From contig CALOBC010000058.1 in the NCBI GenBank assembly GCA_942491145.1, positions 186,001 through 250,000 on the forward strand: a stretch of DNA of 64,000 nt. Direction: 5' to 3'. Positions 1 through 9,081 of this stretch are shown piece by piece. The position numbers and the translations under genes are program-made. The notes under the pieces are model-generated. The model did not search any database. It saw only the letters and a list, made by a program, of their open reading frames with translations, and had not been told where the DNA came from. The stretch's first letter is position 1. Every line of letters begins with the position of its first letter. This DNA is from CAXQUZ01 sp942491145 (GTDB taxonomy: Bacteria; Myxococcota_A; UBA796; UBA2385).

Positions 1-51
1 AAGCGGCCGCCGAGCGTCGCGTGAGCCTCGGCGGCACGGCCTGGTCCGAGG

Positions 52-1236
52 TCACACGGCAGGTTGGCCTTCTTCGCGAAGCACTGGCTGGCTGAAGGCG
101 GGCGGGAAGAGCACGCCAGCCACGAGCAGCCCCGCCACCAGCGCGCCCGAAGTGGCGACGCTGTCGACGAGGGCCGACACACCTTCCGGGTCGTGCCGCA
201 GCATGGCGCCCACGCCCTGGAGCCCCTTCGCGCCCGGGACCAGCAACAAGATGCCGGGCAGGGTCAACACCTGGGCGGGGATCTGAAGGCTGCGGGACAG
301 GGCATTGCCGGCAAGTCCAACGGTGGCGGCGACCCCGAACAAGCCGAGGCCGGGGGTGCTCGAGGTGAGGAGGGCCGGAAGGTGCACGGCGAGGGCAACC
401 CCGAGGAGCATCCACGGGATCTGGTGGACCCGAGCCCGAAAGAGCACCACCAGGCCGGCGGCGACGACCAGCATGGCGGCGGTCGGCGACAGGATGGCCG
501 AGGGCTCGATGCCGGTGGGCGACTCCGGGAGCATGCCAGAGCCAGCAGCAATGCCCAGTCCGAGCAACAAGAAGTGCACGAGTGCGCCGGTGAGCCGCGC
601 TGCCCCGGCGCTGAGGTGGCCCGCCGCGACCTCTCCCACGCCGATGGTGAGGGTCAGCCCCGGCAGCAGGATGATGATGGCGGCGATGATGGCGAGGGGG
701 GTGTCCAGCGGCAGAAGCTGGCCCACACCGGTGGCCAGCAATGCGGCCAGGAAGCTGCACACTAGGGGAATCACGGATGCCAAGCCCGGAGCCTTGCCCT
801 GGGACAACCTGACCGCGATGCCGGTCACCAGGCCGCCCAGCGTGCCCGCCAGTGCCGTGGTGGCGCCGCCGCCGAGCAGCACCGCACCACCCGCCGACAC
901 CGCCGTGTAGCCAAAGATGGTCGACACCGCGCTCAGCGGCCGGCGCCCCTGAAGCTGGGCGAGGCAGGTCCGCAGTGCACTGATGGGGTCGACGGTGTGG
1001 ATGGCCCGCTCCAGGTCATGCTGGGCGGCCAGATCGATGTCGGCGCCGTTGCTGCGGCGCAGGCCCACCCGGTGCCCGTCGCTGATCTGGATTCCCGTGG
1101 GCACGGAGAAGCAGATGAGCGGCGTGCCCAGGCGCTGGCCGAGGGTGTTCACAGCCCGCTCGACCCGCCACGCCGGTGCGCCGCTGTAGTGGAGAGCCTC
1201 GGCGAGGTCCAGCGCGAGGTTGAGCGTGTCCTGCAT
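52..1236 (-). CDS. ThrE-family threonine/serine exporter
   Basis: A 394-residue inner-membrane protein. The N-terminal ~100 residues form the soluble ThrE domain (start MQDTLNLALDLAEALHYSG, with a GIQIS segment near residue 48). About ten hydrophobic segments follow, which is the fused ThrE layout in which the DUF1212 and DUF3815 halves form one chain. The family exports threonine and serine using the proton gradient. The start ATG at 1236 has an AGGAAA sequence just upstream. It is transcribed divergently from an Lrp-type regulator over a palindrome, as is common for amino-acid exporters controlled by the amino acid they remove. The substrate is inferred from the family and could be another small amino acid. 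Confidence 0.85.
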   Translation of the reverse strand: MQDTLNLALDLAEALHYSGAPAWRVERAVNTLGQRLGTPLICFSVPTGIQISDGHRVGLRRSNGADIDLAAQHDLERAIHTVDPISALRTCLAQLQGRRPLSAVSTIFGYTAVSAGGAVLLGGGATTALAGTLGGLVTGIAVRLSQGKAPGLASVIPLVCSFLAALLATGVGQLLPLDTPLAIIAAIIILLPGLTLTIGVGEVAAGHLSAGAARLTGALVHFLLLGLGIAAGSGMLPESPTGIEPSAILSPTAAMLVVAAGLVVLFRARVHQIPWMLLGVALAVHLPALLTSSTPGLGLFGVAATVGLAGNALSRSLQIPAQVLTLPGILLLVPGAKGLQGVGAMLRHDPEGVSALVDSVATSGALVAGLLVAGVLFPPAFSQPVLREEGQPAV

Positions 1237-1295
1237 GTGGTTTCCTAGGGGGATCCAGTTACAATCGGAATATAGAAGCTATGGAAGGAAAATCA

Positions 1296-1312
1296 TCCGA
1301 ATAATGTTCGGA
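1296..1312. promoter_or_regulatory. palindromic operator candidate between thrE-like gene and lrp-like gene
   Basis: TCCGAA-TAATG-TTCGGA is a perfect 6-bp inverted repeat with a 5-bp AT-rich centre. It sits 14 bp before the lrp-like start at 1327, inside a short AT-rich divergent intergenic region. A further half-site TCGGAA lies at 1265-1270. Size and position fit an Lrp/AsnC operator used for autoregulation and for control of the exporter. Binding is inferred, not shown. Confidence 0.5.
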
Positions 1313-1326
1313 ATGTGAGGGCCTGC

Positions 1327-1794
1327 ATGACCCTGGATCAAACAGATCGGCACCTGCTCCGCCTCCTGCAGGAAGATGGTCGGCGCTCCTTCAAAGAGCT
1401 GGGCGGCATGGTCGGTCTCGCCCCCTCCACGGTCCACGGCCGCGTCCGACGGCTCGAAGAGACGGGTGTGCTGCAAGGCACCCGGGCCGAAGTGGACGGC
1501 GCGGCGCTCGGCATTGGGCTGCGGGTCATGGTCTTCGTCCAGCTCCACTCCCAGGCGGCCGAGGTCACCCAGGGCTTTCGCGCTGCCGTGGTGGCTTGGG
1601 AGGAAGTGCGCGGTCTGTTCGAGGTGGCCGGCCGCTTCGACTATGTGCTGCACGTGGCCGCCCGGGACCCGCAGCACCTGCGCACCTTCCGCAATGAGCA
1701 GCTCGCGTCGCTTCCGGCCGTGCGGAACATCGAGACAGCTTTGATCTTCGACCACTGGCGGGCGCCGGTGATGCCGGACTGGGCCGGGGACTGA
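1327..1794 (+). CDS. Lrp/AsnC-family transcriptional regulator
   Basis: A 155-residue DNA-binding protein of the usual Lrp length. The N-terminal winged helix-turn-helix is clear: LDQTDRHLLRLLQEDGRRS, then a recognition region LAPSTVHGRVRRLEETGVL. The C-terminal half is an AsnC/RAM ligand-binding domain (VFVQLHSQ, a central FEVAGRFDYVLHV and a final IETALIF strand). I chose the ATG at 1327 over a GTG four codons earlier because family members begin right before the LDxxDxxLL motif and GAGG lies upstream. Its divergent neighbour is an amino-acid exporter, so it probably senses an amino acid and induces export. It may also repress itself through the palindrome just ahead of its start. Confidence 0.9.
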   Translation: MTLDQTDRHLLRLLQEDGRRSFKELGGMVGLAPSTVHGRVRRLEETGVLQGTRAEVDGAALGIGLRVMVFVQLHSQAAEVTQGFRAAVVAWEEVRGLFEVAGRFDYVLHVAARDPQHLRTFRNEQLASLPAVRNIETALIFDHWRAPVMPDWAGD

Positions 1795-1919
1795 GCGGCC
1801 GGAGGCTCGCCATTGGCGGCCGCCGCGAGGCTGAGGCGGAACCGATTAGGGGGACTCGGAAGAGACCCGCGTGTGGAGGTCGCCATGCACTGCATTGCCC
1901 CCCGTGTTGGCGCCTCAGC

Positions 1920-3638
1920 GTGTGTCCCGCAGTGCTCCTGCTGGTGGCCGCGCTGAACGCCGTCCTCCGCTCTCCAGTGCTGCCGTGGGTCGCCGGCTTT
2001 GCGGTGACCCTCGTGGTCTGCGGCGTCTTGTGGTGGCCGGTGCCGATGCACATGGCGGACGTGCGCGCGCTCACGGCGTTCGGCGACAGCCATGTGTGGG
2101 TGTTTGAGCGCATTGTTGCGGCCTTTGGCGCCGGTGAGCTTCCCCAGGACGGGTGCTTGGCCGGCTACCCCCAGACGCGCTCGATGCGGGCCATTGGCTG
2201 GGCTGCAGCGTTGGTGGTTGTGCCCTTGCGCATGGTGTTGTCACCCCTCGCGGCCGCAAACCTAGTGCAGCTCATCAGCCTCCCGCTCAGCGGGCTCGCC
2301 GCTGCTGCGCTGGTGCGCCGCTGGACCGATGCCGACCGCTGGACGGCGGTGTGGATGGGGGCCTGCTTCGCGCTGTGCCCGACGTTGCTGGGTACCTTCG
2401 CCACGGCCGAGATCTCCAACACCCAGGCCTGGATTCTGCCCCTGTTTTTTCTGGTTGCGGACCGTGCCGGCGACCGCCCGCGGTGGAGCCTCGCCGTGGC
2501 CGCCCTCGGGCTGCTGTCGGCGCTCACAAGTCCCTACTATGCCCTCGCACTACCACTTCTCGGCGGTGGGCTTGCTCTGGGACGGTGGGTGCAAGCCCGC
2601 CGGGTCCGCCTCGCCGACGTCCTGTGGTTGGGTGCGCTCGCCCTCGGGCTGGCCCCCGCAGCTTGGTACTTCTCACCGGCGTCGGCCGGGGGCGGCGCGA
2701 GCATGTTTCGTCCCGCACGGCGGGCGGTCTCGCTGCTGCCGGATCTCCCTCATCCGCCACCGGTGGCCCAGCTCGATCAGCTGCTCATCGACACTGTGGT
2801 GGGGCCCGGCAGCCCCTTCGAGACGGTCCACGCGGTCAGCCTGGGGCTGGCCTTGGCGGTCTTGGGCACTGTGGGCATCGCTCGGCGGCGACGGGGCTGG
2901 CAGGCCGGTGTGTTGCTCGGGATTGGCGGCCTGCTCATGGCCCTGGGGCCGGCACTCTACGCGGGGGGCCACCTCGTGATGGTCGCCGGCCGGGCACTGG
3001 TCTTGCCGTTCTGGGCGCTGGAGCAGCTTGGCTGGCCCACCGCGATGGGGGGTCTCTACTATCGATACGCCGTCGTGATGGTCCTGGGCGTTGTTGTTCT
3101 CGGTTCATCCGCGCTGTCGGGAGTGCGTCGGGCACCGGCCATCGCTGGGCTCGTGCTGGCAGTCCAGCTTGGACAAGGCATCGCCGAGACTGGCCCGCTG
3201 TGGCCCCGGCCGACCTCACCGGTCCTGGACCGAGAAGCGCTGCTGGGCCTGCGGGGAGCAGACGGTGGCGCGGTGCTCGATCTGCCGCTGCAGGGGCCCA
3301 CTGACGCACACTTTGGCCAAGACGCGCTGCTTCGCGCGGTGGTCCATGGCCGCCCCACCACAGCGCTGCCCAGGGGCAACCTGCGCCCTGAAGATCCTGC
3401 GAGGGGACGCCTGCGGCTGGCGCTGGCCGCCCGAGACTCTGAGGTGGCCGCCGAGGTGCTTCGGGACGCCGGGTATGCCGCAGTCGTGCTGCCGCTGGAG
3501 CTTGTGCCCCATGTCGATCCGCCCCTGGCCGCCTTGATCGACGGGCTGGGACCGCCCGACCACAACGGCGCGCTCATCATCTGGCGCTTGGGGCCTGCGG
3601 TGGCCGACTGTGCCCCGATGGAGGGGGTTCCGCGGTAG
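1920..3638 (+). CDS. polytopic membrane protein, GT-C glycosyltransferase-like
   Basis: A 572-residue protein with roughly a dozen hydrophobic segments and a hydrophilic C-terminal ~150 residues. The long first loop (FGDSHVW around D56, then GYPQTRS) resembles the acidic first loop of GT-C enzymes, which use polyprenyl-phosphate sugars outside the inner membrane. I see no complete family signature, so the enzyme class is only a suggestion. The GTG start follows a ~120-bp gap after the lrp-like gene, in which I see no clear Shine-Dalgarno. It converges with the M16 peptidase operon, with a GC-rich hairpin between them. Two other proteins of the same general build are at 18.1-21.1 kb. Confidence 0.7.
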   Translation: MCPAVLLLVAALNAVLRSPVLPWVAGFAVTLVVCGVLWWPVPMHMADVRALTAFGDSHVWVFERIVAAFGAGELPQDGCLAGYPQTRSMRAIGWAAALVVVPLRMVLSPLAAANLVQLISLPLSGLAAAALVRRWTDADRWTAVWMGACFALCPTLLGTFATAEISNTQAWILPLFFLVADRAGDRPRWSLAVAALGLLSALTSPYYALALPLLGGGLALGRWVQARRVRLADVLWLGALALGLAPAAWYFSPASAGGGASMFRPARRAVSLLPDLPHPPPVAQLDQLLIDTVVGPGSPFETVHAVSLGLALAVLGTVGIARRRRGWQAGVLLGIGGLLMALGPALYAGGHLVMVAGRALVLPFWALEQLGWPTAMGGLYYRYAVVMVLGVVVLGSSALSGVRRAPAIAGLVLAVQLGQGIAETGPLWPRPTSPVLDREALLGLRGADGGAVLDLPLQGPTDAHFGQDALLRAVVHGRPTTALPRGNLRPEDPARGRLRLALAARDSEVAAEVLRDAGYAAVVLPLELVPHVDPPLAALIDGLGPPDHNGALIIWRLGPAVADCAPMEGVPR

Positions 3639-3642
3639 GTGC

Positions 3643-3668
3643 CGCGCGGGGCCACGAGGGTCCGCGCG
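3643..3668. terminator. GC-rich hairpin between convergent genes
   Basis: CGCGCGG (3643-3649) and CCGCGCG (3662-3668) form a perfect 7-bp stem around a 12-nt loop. It lies in the 45-bp gap between the membrane-protein gene and the convergent M16 gene. There is no T-run, so it would be a weak or Rho-assisted bidirectional terminator. Confidence 0.35.
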
Positions 3669-3683
3669 ACGTCACCACGCCGC

Positions 3684-5123
3684 TCAGGGGGTCGTCTTCA
3701 GCACCTTGCCGTCGCCGTCCACCTCGATGATGGGCAGTTCGAGCGCTTCGATGCCTGGCATCAGCTCGTCTGGGTCACCGACGATCACGATGGTCAAGCT
3801 TTCCCGTGGGATGTGGGCCTTCCACGCCGCGTTTGCCGCGTCCACCGTCACCGCGCGCAAGCGGTCGGGGTAGCCGGTGATCCAGTCGTCGGGCAGACCG
3901 TAGCGCCACATGCTGGAGTGCTCCCCGAGCAAGTGCCCAGGCTGCTCGAAGTCCAGCGGCCAGCTCCCGAGCAGGCCGGTGCGCACGTAGTCCAGCTCGG
4001 CTTCGGTGATGGGTGCGTCACTGCGGGACTGGTCCAACAGCTCCAGAATGCGGATGACCGCGTCGTCGGTGGCGGTGGCCATGACGGATGCACTGGCTTG
4101 CCAAAGGCCGGGGAGCTGGTTGTCCGCGATGCCCGCGCGGGCACCATAGGTCCAGCCCTCTTTCTCCCGCAGGTTCATGTTCAGGCGCGCCGAGAATTGG
4201 CCGCCCCACGCTTGATTCGCCAACGCGAGCGCCGGGCGGTCCGGTGCGACCTGGGGGTTGACGAAGCCACCGATGCGGATGACCGACTGGGGCGCTCCGT
4301 CGATGGCGTGCAGGTAGATGCGGGTGGACAGCGCGGCGGATGGGGCCGTGGGCGGGGGAACGGCCGGCGCGTCGCCCTCCGCACTCCAGCTGCCGAAGCG
4401 GGCCTCCAGCAGGGGGCGGACCTCGTCGAGGGTGGTGTCGCCACCAACCAAGAGGATGGCGTTCTCGGGGCGCACGCTGGCTTGGTACCAGGCACGCATC
4501 CCATCGGTGGTCATCGCCTCGTACTGGGCTTCCGAGGACAGCTTGCCCCGGTACTGGTCGCCATAGTTCACGTGGGCCCAGATTCGGGCAGCGACGGCAT
4601 CGGGGGTCTGTCGCGAGGCCTGAAGGTCCTGGATGCGCTTCTTCTGGAGGATGGCCCAGGAGTCCTCAGGAAACTCGGGTTCCAGCGCGATCTTCTGGAG
4701 CAGATCCAGCGAGGGTGCCAGTGTCCGGGACAGCGTGCTCATGCGGATCGTGGCGCTGTCCGTGCCGGCGCCAGCGGAGATGCTGGCCCCCAACCGGCGC
4801 TGGGCGACGCTCAGTGCGGCGGCGTCCATGCCAGCGGCGCCTTCGCTCAGCATGGCGAGGGTCACCGATGCCAGACCGGTGGCCCCCTCTGGCTCGGTCC
4901 ACTTGCCGGCGTTGAGGATCAAGTCGACGTAGACGAGGGGGGCTTCGTGGTTCTCGACAACAACCACCTCGAGGCCATTCGAGAGGGTTCCGCGGGTGGC
5001 TTCGGGGAGCTGGAAGGGGCGCGCGGCGAGCGGGGCCGGCTGGGTGGTGCGCCAGGCGGTGTCGTCGGCGAAGGCCGCACCCATCAGTGCAGCGGACAGC
5101 GTGAGCGTTGTGGACATCAGCAT
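3684..5123 (-). CDS. M16-family peptidase-like protein, non-catalytic partner
   Basis: A 479-residue exported protein with a Sec signal peptide (MLMSTTLTLSAALMGAAFA). It has the two-lobed M16 fold: TLSNGLEVVVVENHEAPLV opens the first half and a GWTYGARA motif lies in the second. The zinc motif HxxEH expected about 35 residues after NGLEVVVV is absent; that stretch reads GLASVTLAMLSEG. In other bacteria such proteins are the inactive subunit of a heterodimer with a catalytic M16 partner. The ATG at 5123 is preceded by AGGAGG that overlaps the end of the upstream gene, only 4 nt away, so the two are cotranscribed. Both proteins are 479 residues long. Confidence 0.85.
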   Translation of the reverse strand: MLMSTTLTLSAALMGAAFADDTAWRTTQPAPLAARPFQLPEATRGTLSNGLEVVVVENHEAPLVYVDLILNAGKWTEPEGATGLASVTLAMLSEGAAGMDAAALSVAQRRLGASISAGAGTDSATIRMSTLSRTLAPSLDLLQKIALEPEFPEDSWAILQKKRIQDLQASRQTPDAVAARIWAHVNYGDQYRGKLSSEAQYEAMTTDGMRAWYQASVRPENAILLVGGDTTLDEVRPLLEARFGSWSAEGDAPAVPPPTAPSAALSTRIYLHAIDGAPQSVIRIGGFVNPQVAPDRPALALANQAWGGQFSARLNMNLREKEGWTYGARAGIADNQLPGLWQASASVMATATDDAVIRILELLDQSRSDAPITEAELDYVRTGLLGSWPLDFEQPGHLLGEHSSMWRYGLPDDWITGYPDRLRAVTVDAANAAWKAHIPRESLTIVIVGDPDELMPGIEALELPIIEVDGDGKVLKTTP

Positions 5124-5127
5124 GGTC

Positions 5128-6567
5128 TCAGCCCTCCTGATCAGTGGCGGGAGCGTCGATGATGGCGCCGCTGGGGGCCTCGTCGAGGGGGTGCACATGG
5201 AGCACCACCCGCTCGTCTGGCTTGAGCCAGGTGTTGACCGTGCGGTGCACGCTGTCGGCGGTCACGGATGTGTACCGGCCCAGGTCATAGGCGAGGTAGT
5301 TGGGATCGCCGACCATCAGATTGTAGCTGTTGAGCATGTCGGCCTTGTTGGAGATGCTCAGCAGCCGCTGGTATGCGTGGACTTCCCAGCTGGTGCGGGC
5401 GTCGGCGACGGCTTCTTCACTGGGGGGGCTCGCCCGGAAGGCCTCGATGACACCGTCGATCTCGGCGACCAGCTCATCGGTGGTGTGGCCGGGACTCGCA
5501 GTGGCCATCACCACATAGGTGGACGCCAGCAAGCTGGACGCTTGGTACGCCGCCACGTCCTTGGCGATGCCCGTGTCTTTGACGAGGCGCTGGTACAGCA
5601 GGCTGTCCTTGCCCTCACTGAGCAGCTGGCTGGTGATGTCCAGCTCGGCATCCCCAGCCCCGTAGAGGCGGGGGCTGTGCCAGGCGATCCAGACCTTGTG
5701 TTCCGGCACCTTTGAGGCGTAGTGGAGCACCTTCTCGGAGTCCAAGCTCGCAGGGGCTTCCCGCAATGGCTCGGGCTGTTCACCCCGGGGCAAGGGCGCA
5801 AAGTACTTCTCGACCAGGGCCTTGGCCTCGGCGGGATCGAAGTCACCCACAATGGACAGCGAGGCGTTGTTGGGGACGTACCACTTCTTGAAGAAAGCGC
5901 GCACGTCATCGAGCTTCGCGTTGGAGATGTCCTCGTGCTTGCCGATGGTGGGGATGTGGTACGGGTGGTCCACGGGGAAAGCGGCCTCATGCAGCCACAA
6001 GCGCACCTTTCCGTACGGACGGTTGTCGTAGCGCTGGCGGCGCTCGTTGCGCACCACTTCTTGCTGGTTGGCCAGCCGCTCCTCGGTCAGGGCCGGCAGC
6101 AGGAAGCCCATCCGGTCCGACTCCAGCCAGAGCGCGAGCGGGAGCTGTTCGGCCGGCACACCCTCAAAGTAGTTGGTGCGGTCGAAGTTGGTGGTCCCGT
6201 TGATGCGTGCCCCGACTTGCTGCAGGGGCACGAAGTAGTCGTCGTCCATGTGGGCCGAGCCCTGGAACATCAGGTGCTCGAACAGGTGGGCGAACCCGGA
6301 CAAGCCGGGCTCTTCATCCTTGGAGCCGACGTCGTACCAGATGTTGACCCAGACGAAGGGCACCGAGTGGTCCTCGCTGAGGATGACGTCCAGCCCATTG
6401 TCGAGCTCGTACTTCTCGAACGGCAGGCTCACGTCGGCCTTGGCGGCGCGGACAGGAAACTCGGTGCTGGAGACAGGGGAGGCGGGGGCGGCGGGCGGCT
6501 TGCAGGCACCCAGGACCGCGGCTCCGACCAACGGCACCAGGCTCCGCAGGCGTGGGCTCGGCTTCAT
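5128..6567 (-). CDS. M16-family zinc metallopeptidase, lipoprotein
   Basis: A 479-residue protein with a lipoprotein signal peptide (lipobox LGAC, Cys22), so probably anchored in the envelope facing the periplasm. The zinc motif is intact as HLFEH (His94, Glu97, His98), and a third acidic ligand is available in the NQQEVVRNERR region about 75 residues later. The second lobe carries KDSLLYQRLVKD. M16 enzymes cut small peptides inside a closed chamber. Here the degenerate chamber half is probably the next gene, which starts 4 nt downstream. The ATG at 6567 was chosen because it gives a proper lipoprotein signal and has GGAG upstream; the reading frame stays open for 58 more codons before it. 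Confidence 0.9.
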   Translation of the reverse strand: MKPSPRLRSLVPLVGAAVLGACKPPAAPASPVSSTEFPVRAAKADVSLPFEKYELDNGLDVILSEDHSVPFVWVNIWYDVGSKDEEPGLSGFAHLFEHLMFQGSAHMDDDYFVPLQQVGARINGTTNFDRTNYFEGVPAEQLPLALWLESDRMGFLLPALTEERLANQQEVVRNERRQRYDNRPYGKVRLWLHEAAFPVDHPYHIPTIGKHEDISNAKLDDVRAFFKKWYVPNNASLSIVGDFDPAEAKALVEKYFAPLPRGEQPEPLREAPASLDSEKVLHYASKVPEHKVWIAWHSPRLYGAGDAELDITSQLLSEGKDSLLYQRLVKDTGIAKDVAAYQASSLLASTYVVMATASPGHTTDELVAEIDGVIEAFRASPPSEEAVADARTSWEVHAYQRLLSISNKADMLNSYNLMVGDPNYLAYDLGRYTSVTADSVHRTVNTWLKPDERVVLHVHPLDEAPSGAIIDAPATDQEG

Positions 6568-6755
6568 GATGACTCCGGTGAAAGGCATGGGGCGGCTCCC
6601 TAACGAACCGGCACCCGTTGGACCTTCCTCGTCACCGTGACCGCCGGGGGAAAGGGGGCCTGAGCCTCGGTGTGGGTTGACGGCCCCGCCTCCGGCCGTG
6701 TACGTAGGTTGGCGTCGTCGCGACCCTGCGGGCTGCGGCACGGTGGAGGTGTCCT

Positions 6756-7166
6756 GTGCATGCGACTTTTCGGCCGGTGTCGTGGCGCCTCGGCGCGTGC
6801 TTGTGGGTGGTCCTCGGGACCAGCGGCTGTGGCGGCGGTGTGGTCGGGTACTGGACGGGCGTGTGCGATGCCGGCATCGGCGTGGACCGCTTTGACATGG
6901 ACATGCACCTCGAGATCGATGGCCTCGACGGCGATCGGGTCGAGGGCGGCGGTGCCTTCCGCTACAACGACTTTCTGTTCACCGGCGAGCTGAAGGGCAA
7001 TCGCGACGATGATGCCCTGGACGTCGATATTGTCGGCGTTGCTGGGGGCTACACCATCACCAACCGGGTGCTACTGGAGCGGGTCGGCGATGAGCTGGAG
7101 GGGGTCTGCGCGATGACCGACCAGGACGAGCTCTTGGAGGGTGAGATCACCTTTGCGCGGGACTAA
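6756..7166 (+). CDS. small lipoprotein of unknown function
   Basis: A 136-residue lipoprotein: a GTG start behind GGAGG (7-nt spacing), a hydrophobic stretch, and a lipobox TSGC. The mature part is acidic and beta-rich in character. It begins GYWTGVC and ends with GVCAM and a terminal EGEITFARD strand. The same arrangement (GxWxGxC near the N-terminus, GxC near the C-terminus, similar spacing) occurs in the lipoprotein at 55683-56126, so the two look like distant paralogues whose cysteines could pair. Its end overlaps the start of the sulfatase-fold gene by 26 nt. I do not recognise a described family. Confidence 0.75.
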   Translation: MHATFRPVSWRLGACLWVVLGTSGCGGGVVGYWTGVCDAGIGVDRFDMDMHLEIDGLDGDRVEGGGAFRYNDFLFTGELKGNRDDDALDVDIVGVAGGYTITNRVLLERVGDELEGVCAMTDQDELLEGEITFARD

Positions 7167-8907
7167 CCTTCTGGGTCCACTGCTCGGTGCCGTCGCAGGT
7201 GTTGCCCTGGTGATGGGGTTGCTCTGGGTGTGGCCACTCCCCGTGGGGTGGCTGGCGACACCGGCGGAGCGGGTGCTCGCCCCGCTGTGGGCTGCCCCAT
7301 GGGCGCTGCTGGTCGGCCTTGTGGTGGGCTTGGGCGGCGGGCGCTCCCGGGCTTCGGCGGTGGGCGCGGCCTTGATGCCGACCCTGCTGGTGCTGGTGCT
7401 CGCGGGCCTGCCCCTGGCGGGAAAGGTGTACCTGCGGGTGCCTGCGTGGATGCTCGGTCTGGTGGTGCTTGGCGCGCTGGGGGTGCTCGCGGGCCTGCGC
7501 ACCCGTCGAGGACCGGCCGTCGTCGCCTTTGTGGCCGTGCTGGCGGTCCTTCAGGGCGTGCGCCTTGGGGCCTCGGCCATGCCGGAGAGCCCGCCACTGG
7601 TGGCGGTGACCGGCCCGCGTCCCGATGTGCTGCTCATCACCCTCGACACGGTGCGGGCGGACCACTTCGACTTCATCGGAGGTCCCGATCTCGCCGAGAC
7701 GCCGGCGCTGTCGGCGTTCGCACAGGATGCCCGGGTGTTTCGCCAAGCCTACTCGCCCATCGCGCTGACCGGACCCGCCCACGCTTCGCTGATGTCGGGC
7801 CTGAACCCGTTCCAGCACGGGATTGTGGCGAATGGACGGCCCGTTCCCAGCCATGTGCCGTGGCTGCCCTCGGTCCTCCACGAGCATGGGTTCGAGTCGT
7901 GGGCGTGGGTGTCGGCCATCGTGCTCAAGGCGGGCCTTGGCTACGGTCGTGGGTTTGACCACTATGACGACCAGATGGACAGTCGCGGTGCGTTGCTTCA
8001 CCCCTTGTTGCGCTTCGTGCCCCATCCGCGCGGAGGAGCGGGATTCCAGCGGAGCGGTGACACGTTGGTGCGGCAGGCCATTGACGGGGGGATTCCAGAC
8101 CTGCAGCTGCCGTCGGACCGTCCCCGGTTTGTGTGGGTGCACGTCTACGATGCCCACTGGCCCTATGAAGGGCGGGCGGTGGGGCCGGACGGGGTGCCAT
8201 TGTTGGACGGTGTGGCCCAGCTTCCGTTGCCCATCTTTGTGGGTGACGCCGACGCGATGGCGCCGGATGTGGTGATGCGGCTGCAGCACGCCTACCGAGA
8301 CCAGTTTGCGGGGATGGATGCTGCTGTGGGCCGGGTGCTCGAGCGGGTGGGGGATGACGATGTGGTGGTGGTGGTGGGGGATCACGGGGAGAGCTTGGGG
8401 GAGCACGGTCTGTTGTTCGGGCACGGCCGGTCCACCTTTGCGCCCGACACCCGGGTGCCATTGCTGATCCGTGCGCCGGGGCTGGACGCCGGTCAGGAAG
8501 ACCACATCGTGTCGACAGAGGACCTCGCACCAACCATCCTGAAGATCCTAAACATCGACATTCCAGAGGGGATGCCCGACAATGACTTGCGCCATCCTGA
8601 CCCGGATCGGGTCGCGGTGGCCGTGGCGTCTCGGGAGGTGTTCCCCTCCCCCGGGCCGGTCGACCTTGGGCCGTGGGCGTCCATCGGTGTGCGGGGTGGG
8701 GGGCGCTCCGTGGTGGCCGACCGACACAACCCCATCGGCATGTATGAGCTGGCCGCGGATCCGAGCGAGCTGGCGCCTGGGCCGGTGGCACCGGGTGAGC
8801 TCAAGGCAGCATGGGACCGCACCCGGGAGGGGGTGCCGCCGGCGAAGGGCCGGGCGGTGGATGCAGAGACGGCCCGTGCGCTGCGTGCGTTGGGATATCT
8901 TGAGTAG
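7141..8907 (+). CDS. sulfatase-fold (alkaline phosphatase superfamily) membrane protein
   Basis: A 588-residue protein with four to five N-terminal membrane segments (about residues 10-150), then a periplasmic alkaline-phosphatase-superfamily domain. Metal-site motifs are visible: ITLDTVRADH, GDHGESLGEHG and a C-terminal MYELAADPSE strand. The nucleophile position reads LTGPAHASLMSG, with Thr210 where true sulfatases have Cys or Ser in a CxPxR motif. Formylglycine chemistry is therefore unlikely; a phospho- or transferase-type reaction through Thr fits better. The GTG at 7141 sits immediately after GGAGG; the TTG at 7153 has better spacing to that site and may be the true start. The substrate is unknown. 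Confidence 0.8.
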   Translation: MRSPLRGTNLLGPLLGAVAGVALVMGLLWVWPLPVGWLATPAERVLAPLWAAPWALLVGLVVGLGGGRSRASAVGAALMPTLLVLVLAGLPLAGKVYLRVPAWMLGLVVLGALGVLAGLRTRRGPAVVAFVAVLAVLQGVRLGASAMPESPPLVAVTGPRPDVLLITLDTVRADHFDFIGGPDLAETPALSAFAQDARVFRQAYSPIALTGPAHASLMSGLNPFQHGIVANGRPVPSHVPWLPSVLHEHGFESWAWVSAIVLKAGLGYGRGFDHYDDQMDSRGALLHPLLRFVPHPRGGAGFQRSGDTLVRQAIDGGIPDLQLPSDRPRFVWVHVYDAHWPYEGRAVGPDGVPLLDGVAQLPLPIFVGDADAMAPDVVMRLQHAYRDQFAGMDAAVGRVLERVGDDDVVVVVGDHGESLGEHGLLFGHGRSTFAPDTRVPLLIRAPGLDAGQEDHIVSTEDLAPTILKILNIDIPEGMPDNDLRHPDPDRVAVAVASREVFPSPGPVDLGPWASIGVRGGGRSVVADRHNPIGMYELAADPSELAPGPVAPGELKAAWDRTREGVPPAKGRAVDAETARALRALGYLE

Positions 8908-9081
8908 TGTGTTGAGTCGGTCGCCGTTGTCGACTGGCTCAGTCCTTTGGTGCTTTCGTGGGCGGGCCCTTTTCTTTGCCCCGCGTCCGTGCGACCATCC
9001 TGACTTGTCTGTCTACCTGGGGCACTGTCTCAGGTGCTGATCTTCCTGCCGGCGACGACGGTTCCGTCCCAGAGAGCATCC

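Noticed and set aside
3639..5162. 507-codon plus-strand frame opposite the M16 partner gene.
   Set aside because: Gly/Val/Gln-rich shadow; the minus strand has the signal peptide, ribosome site and M16 motifs.
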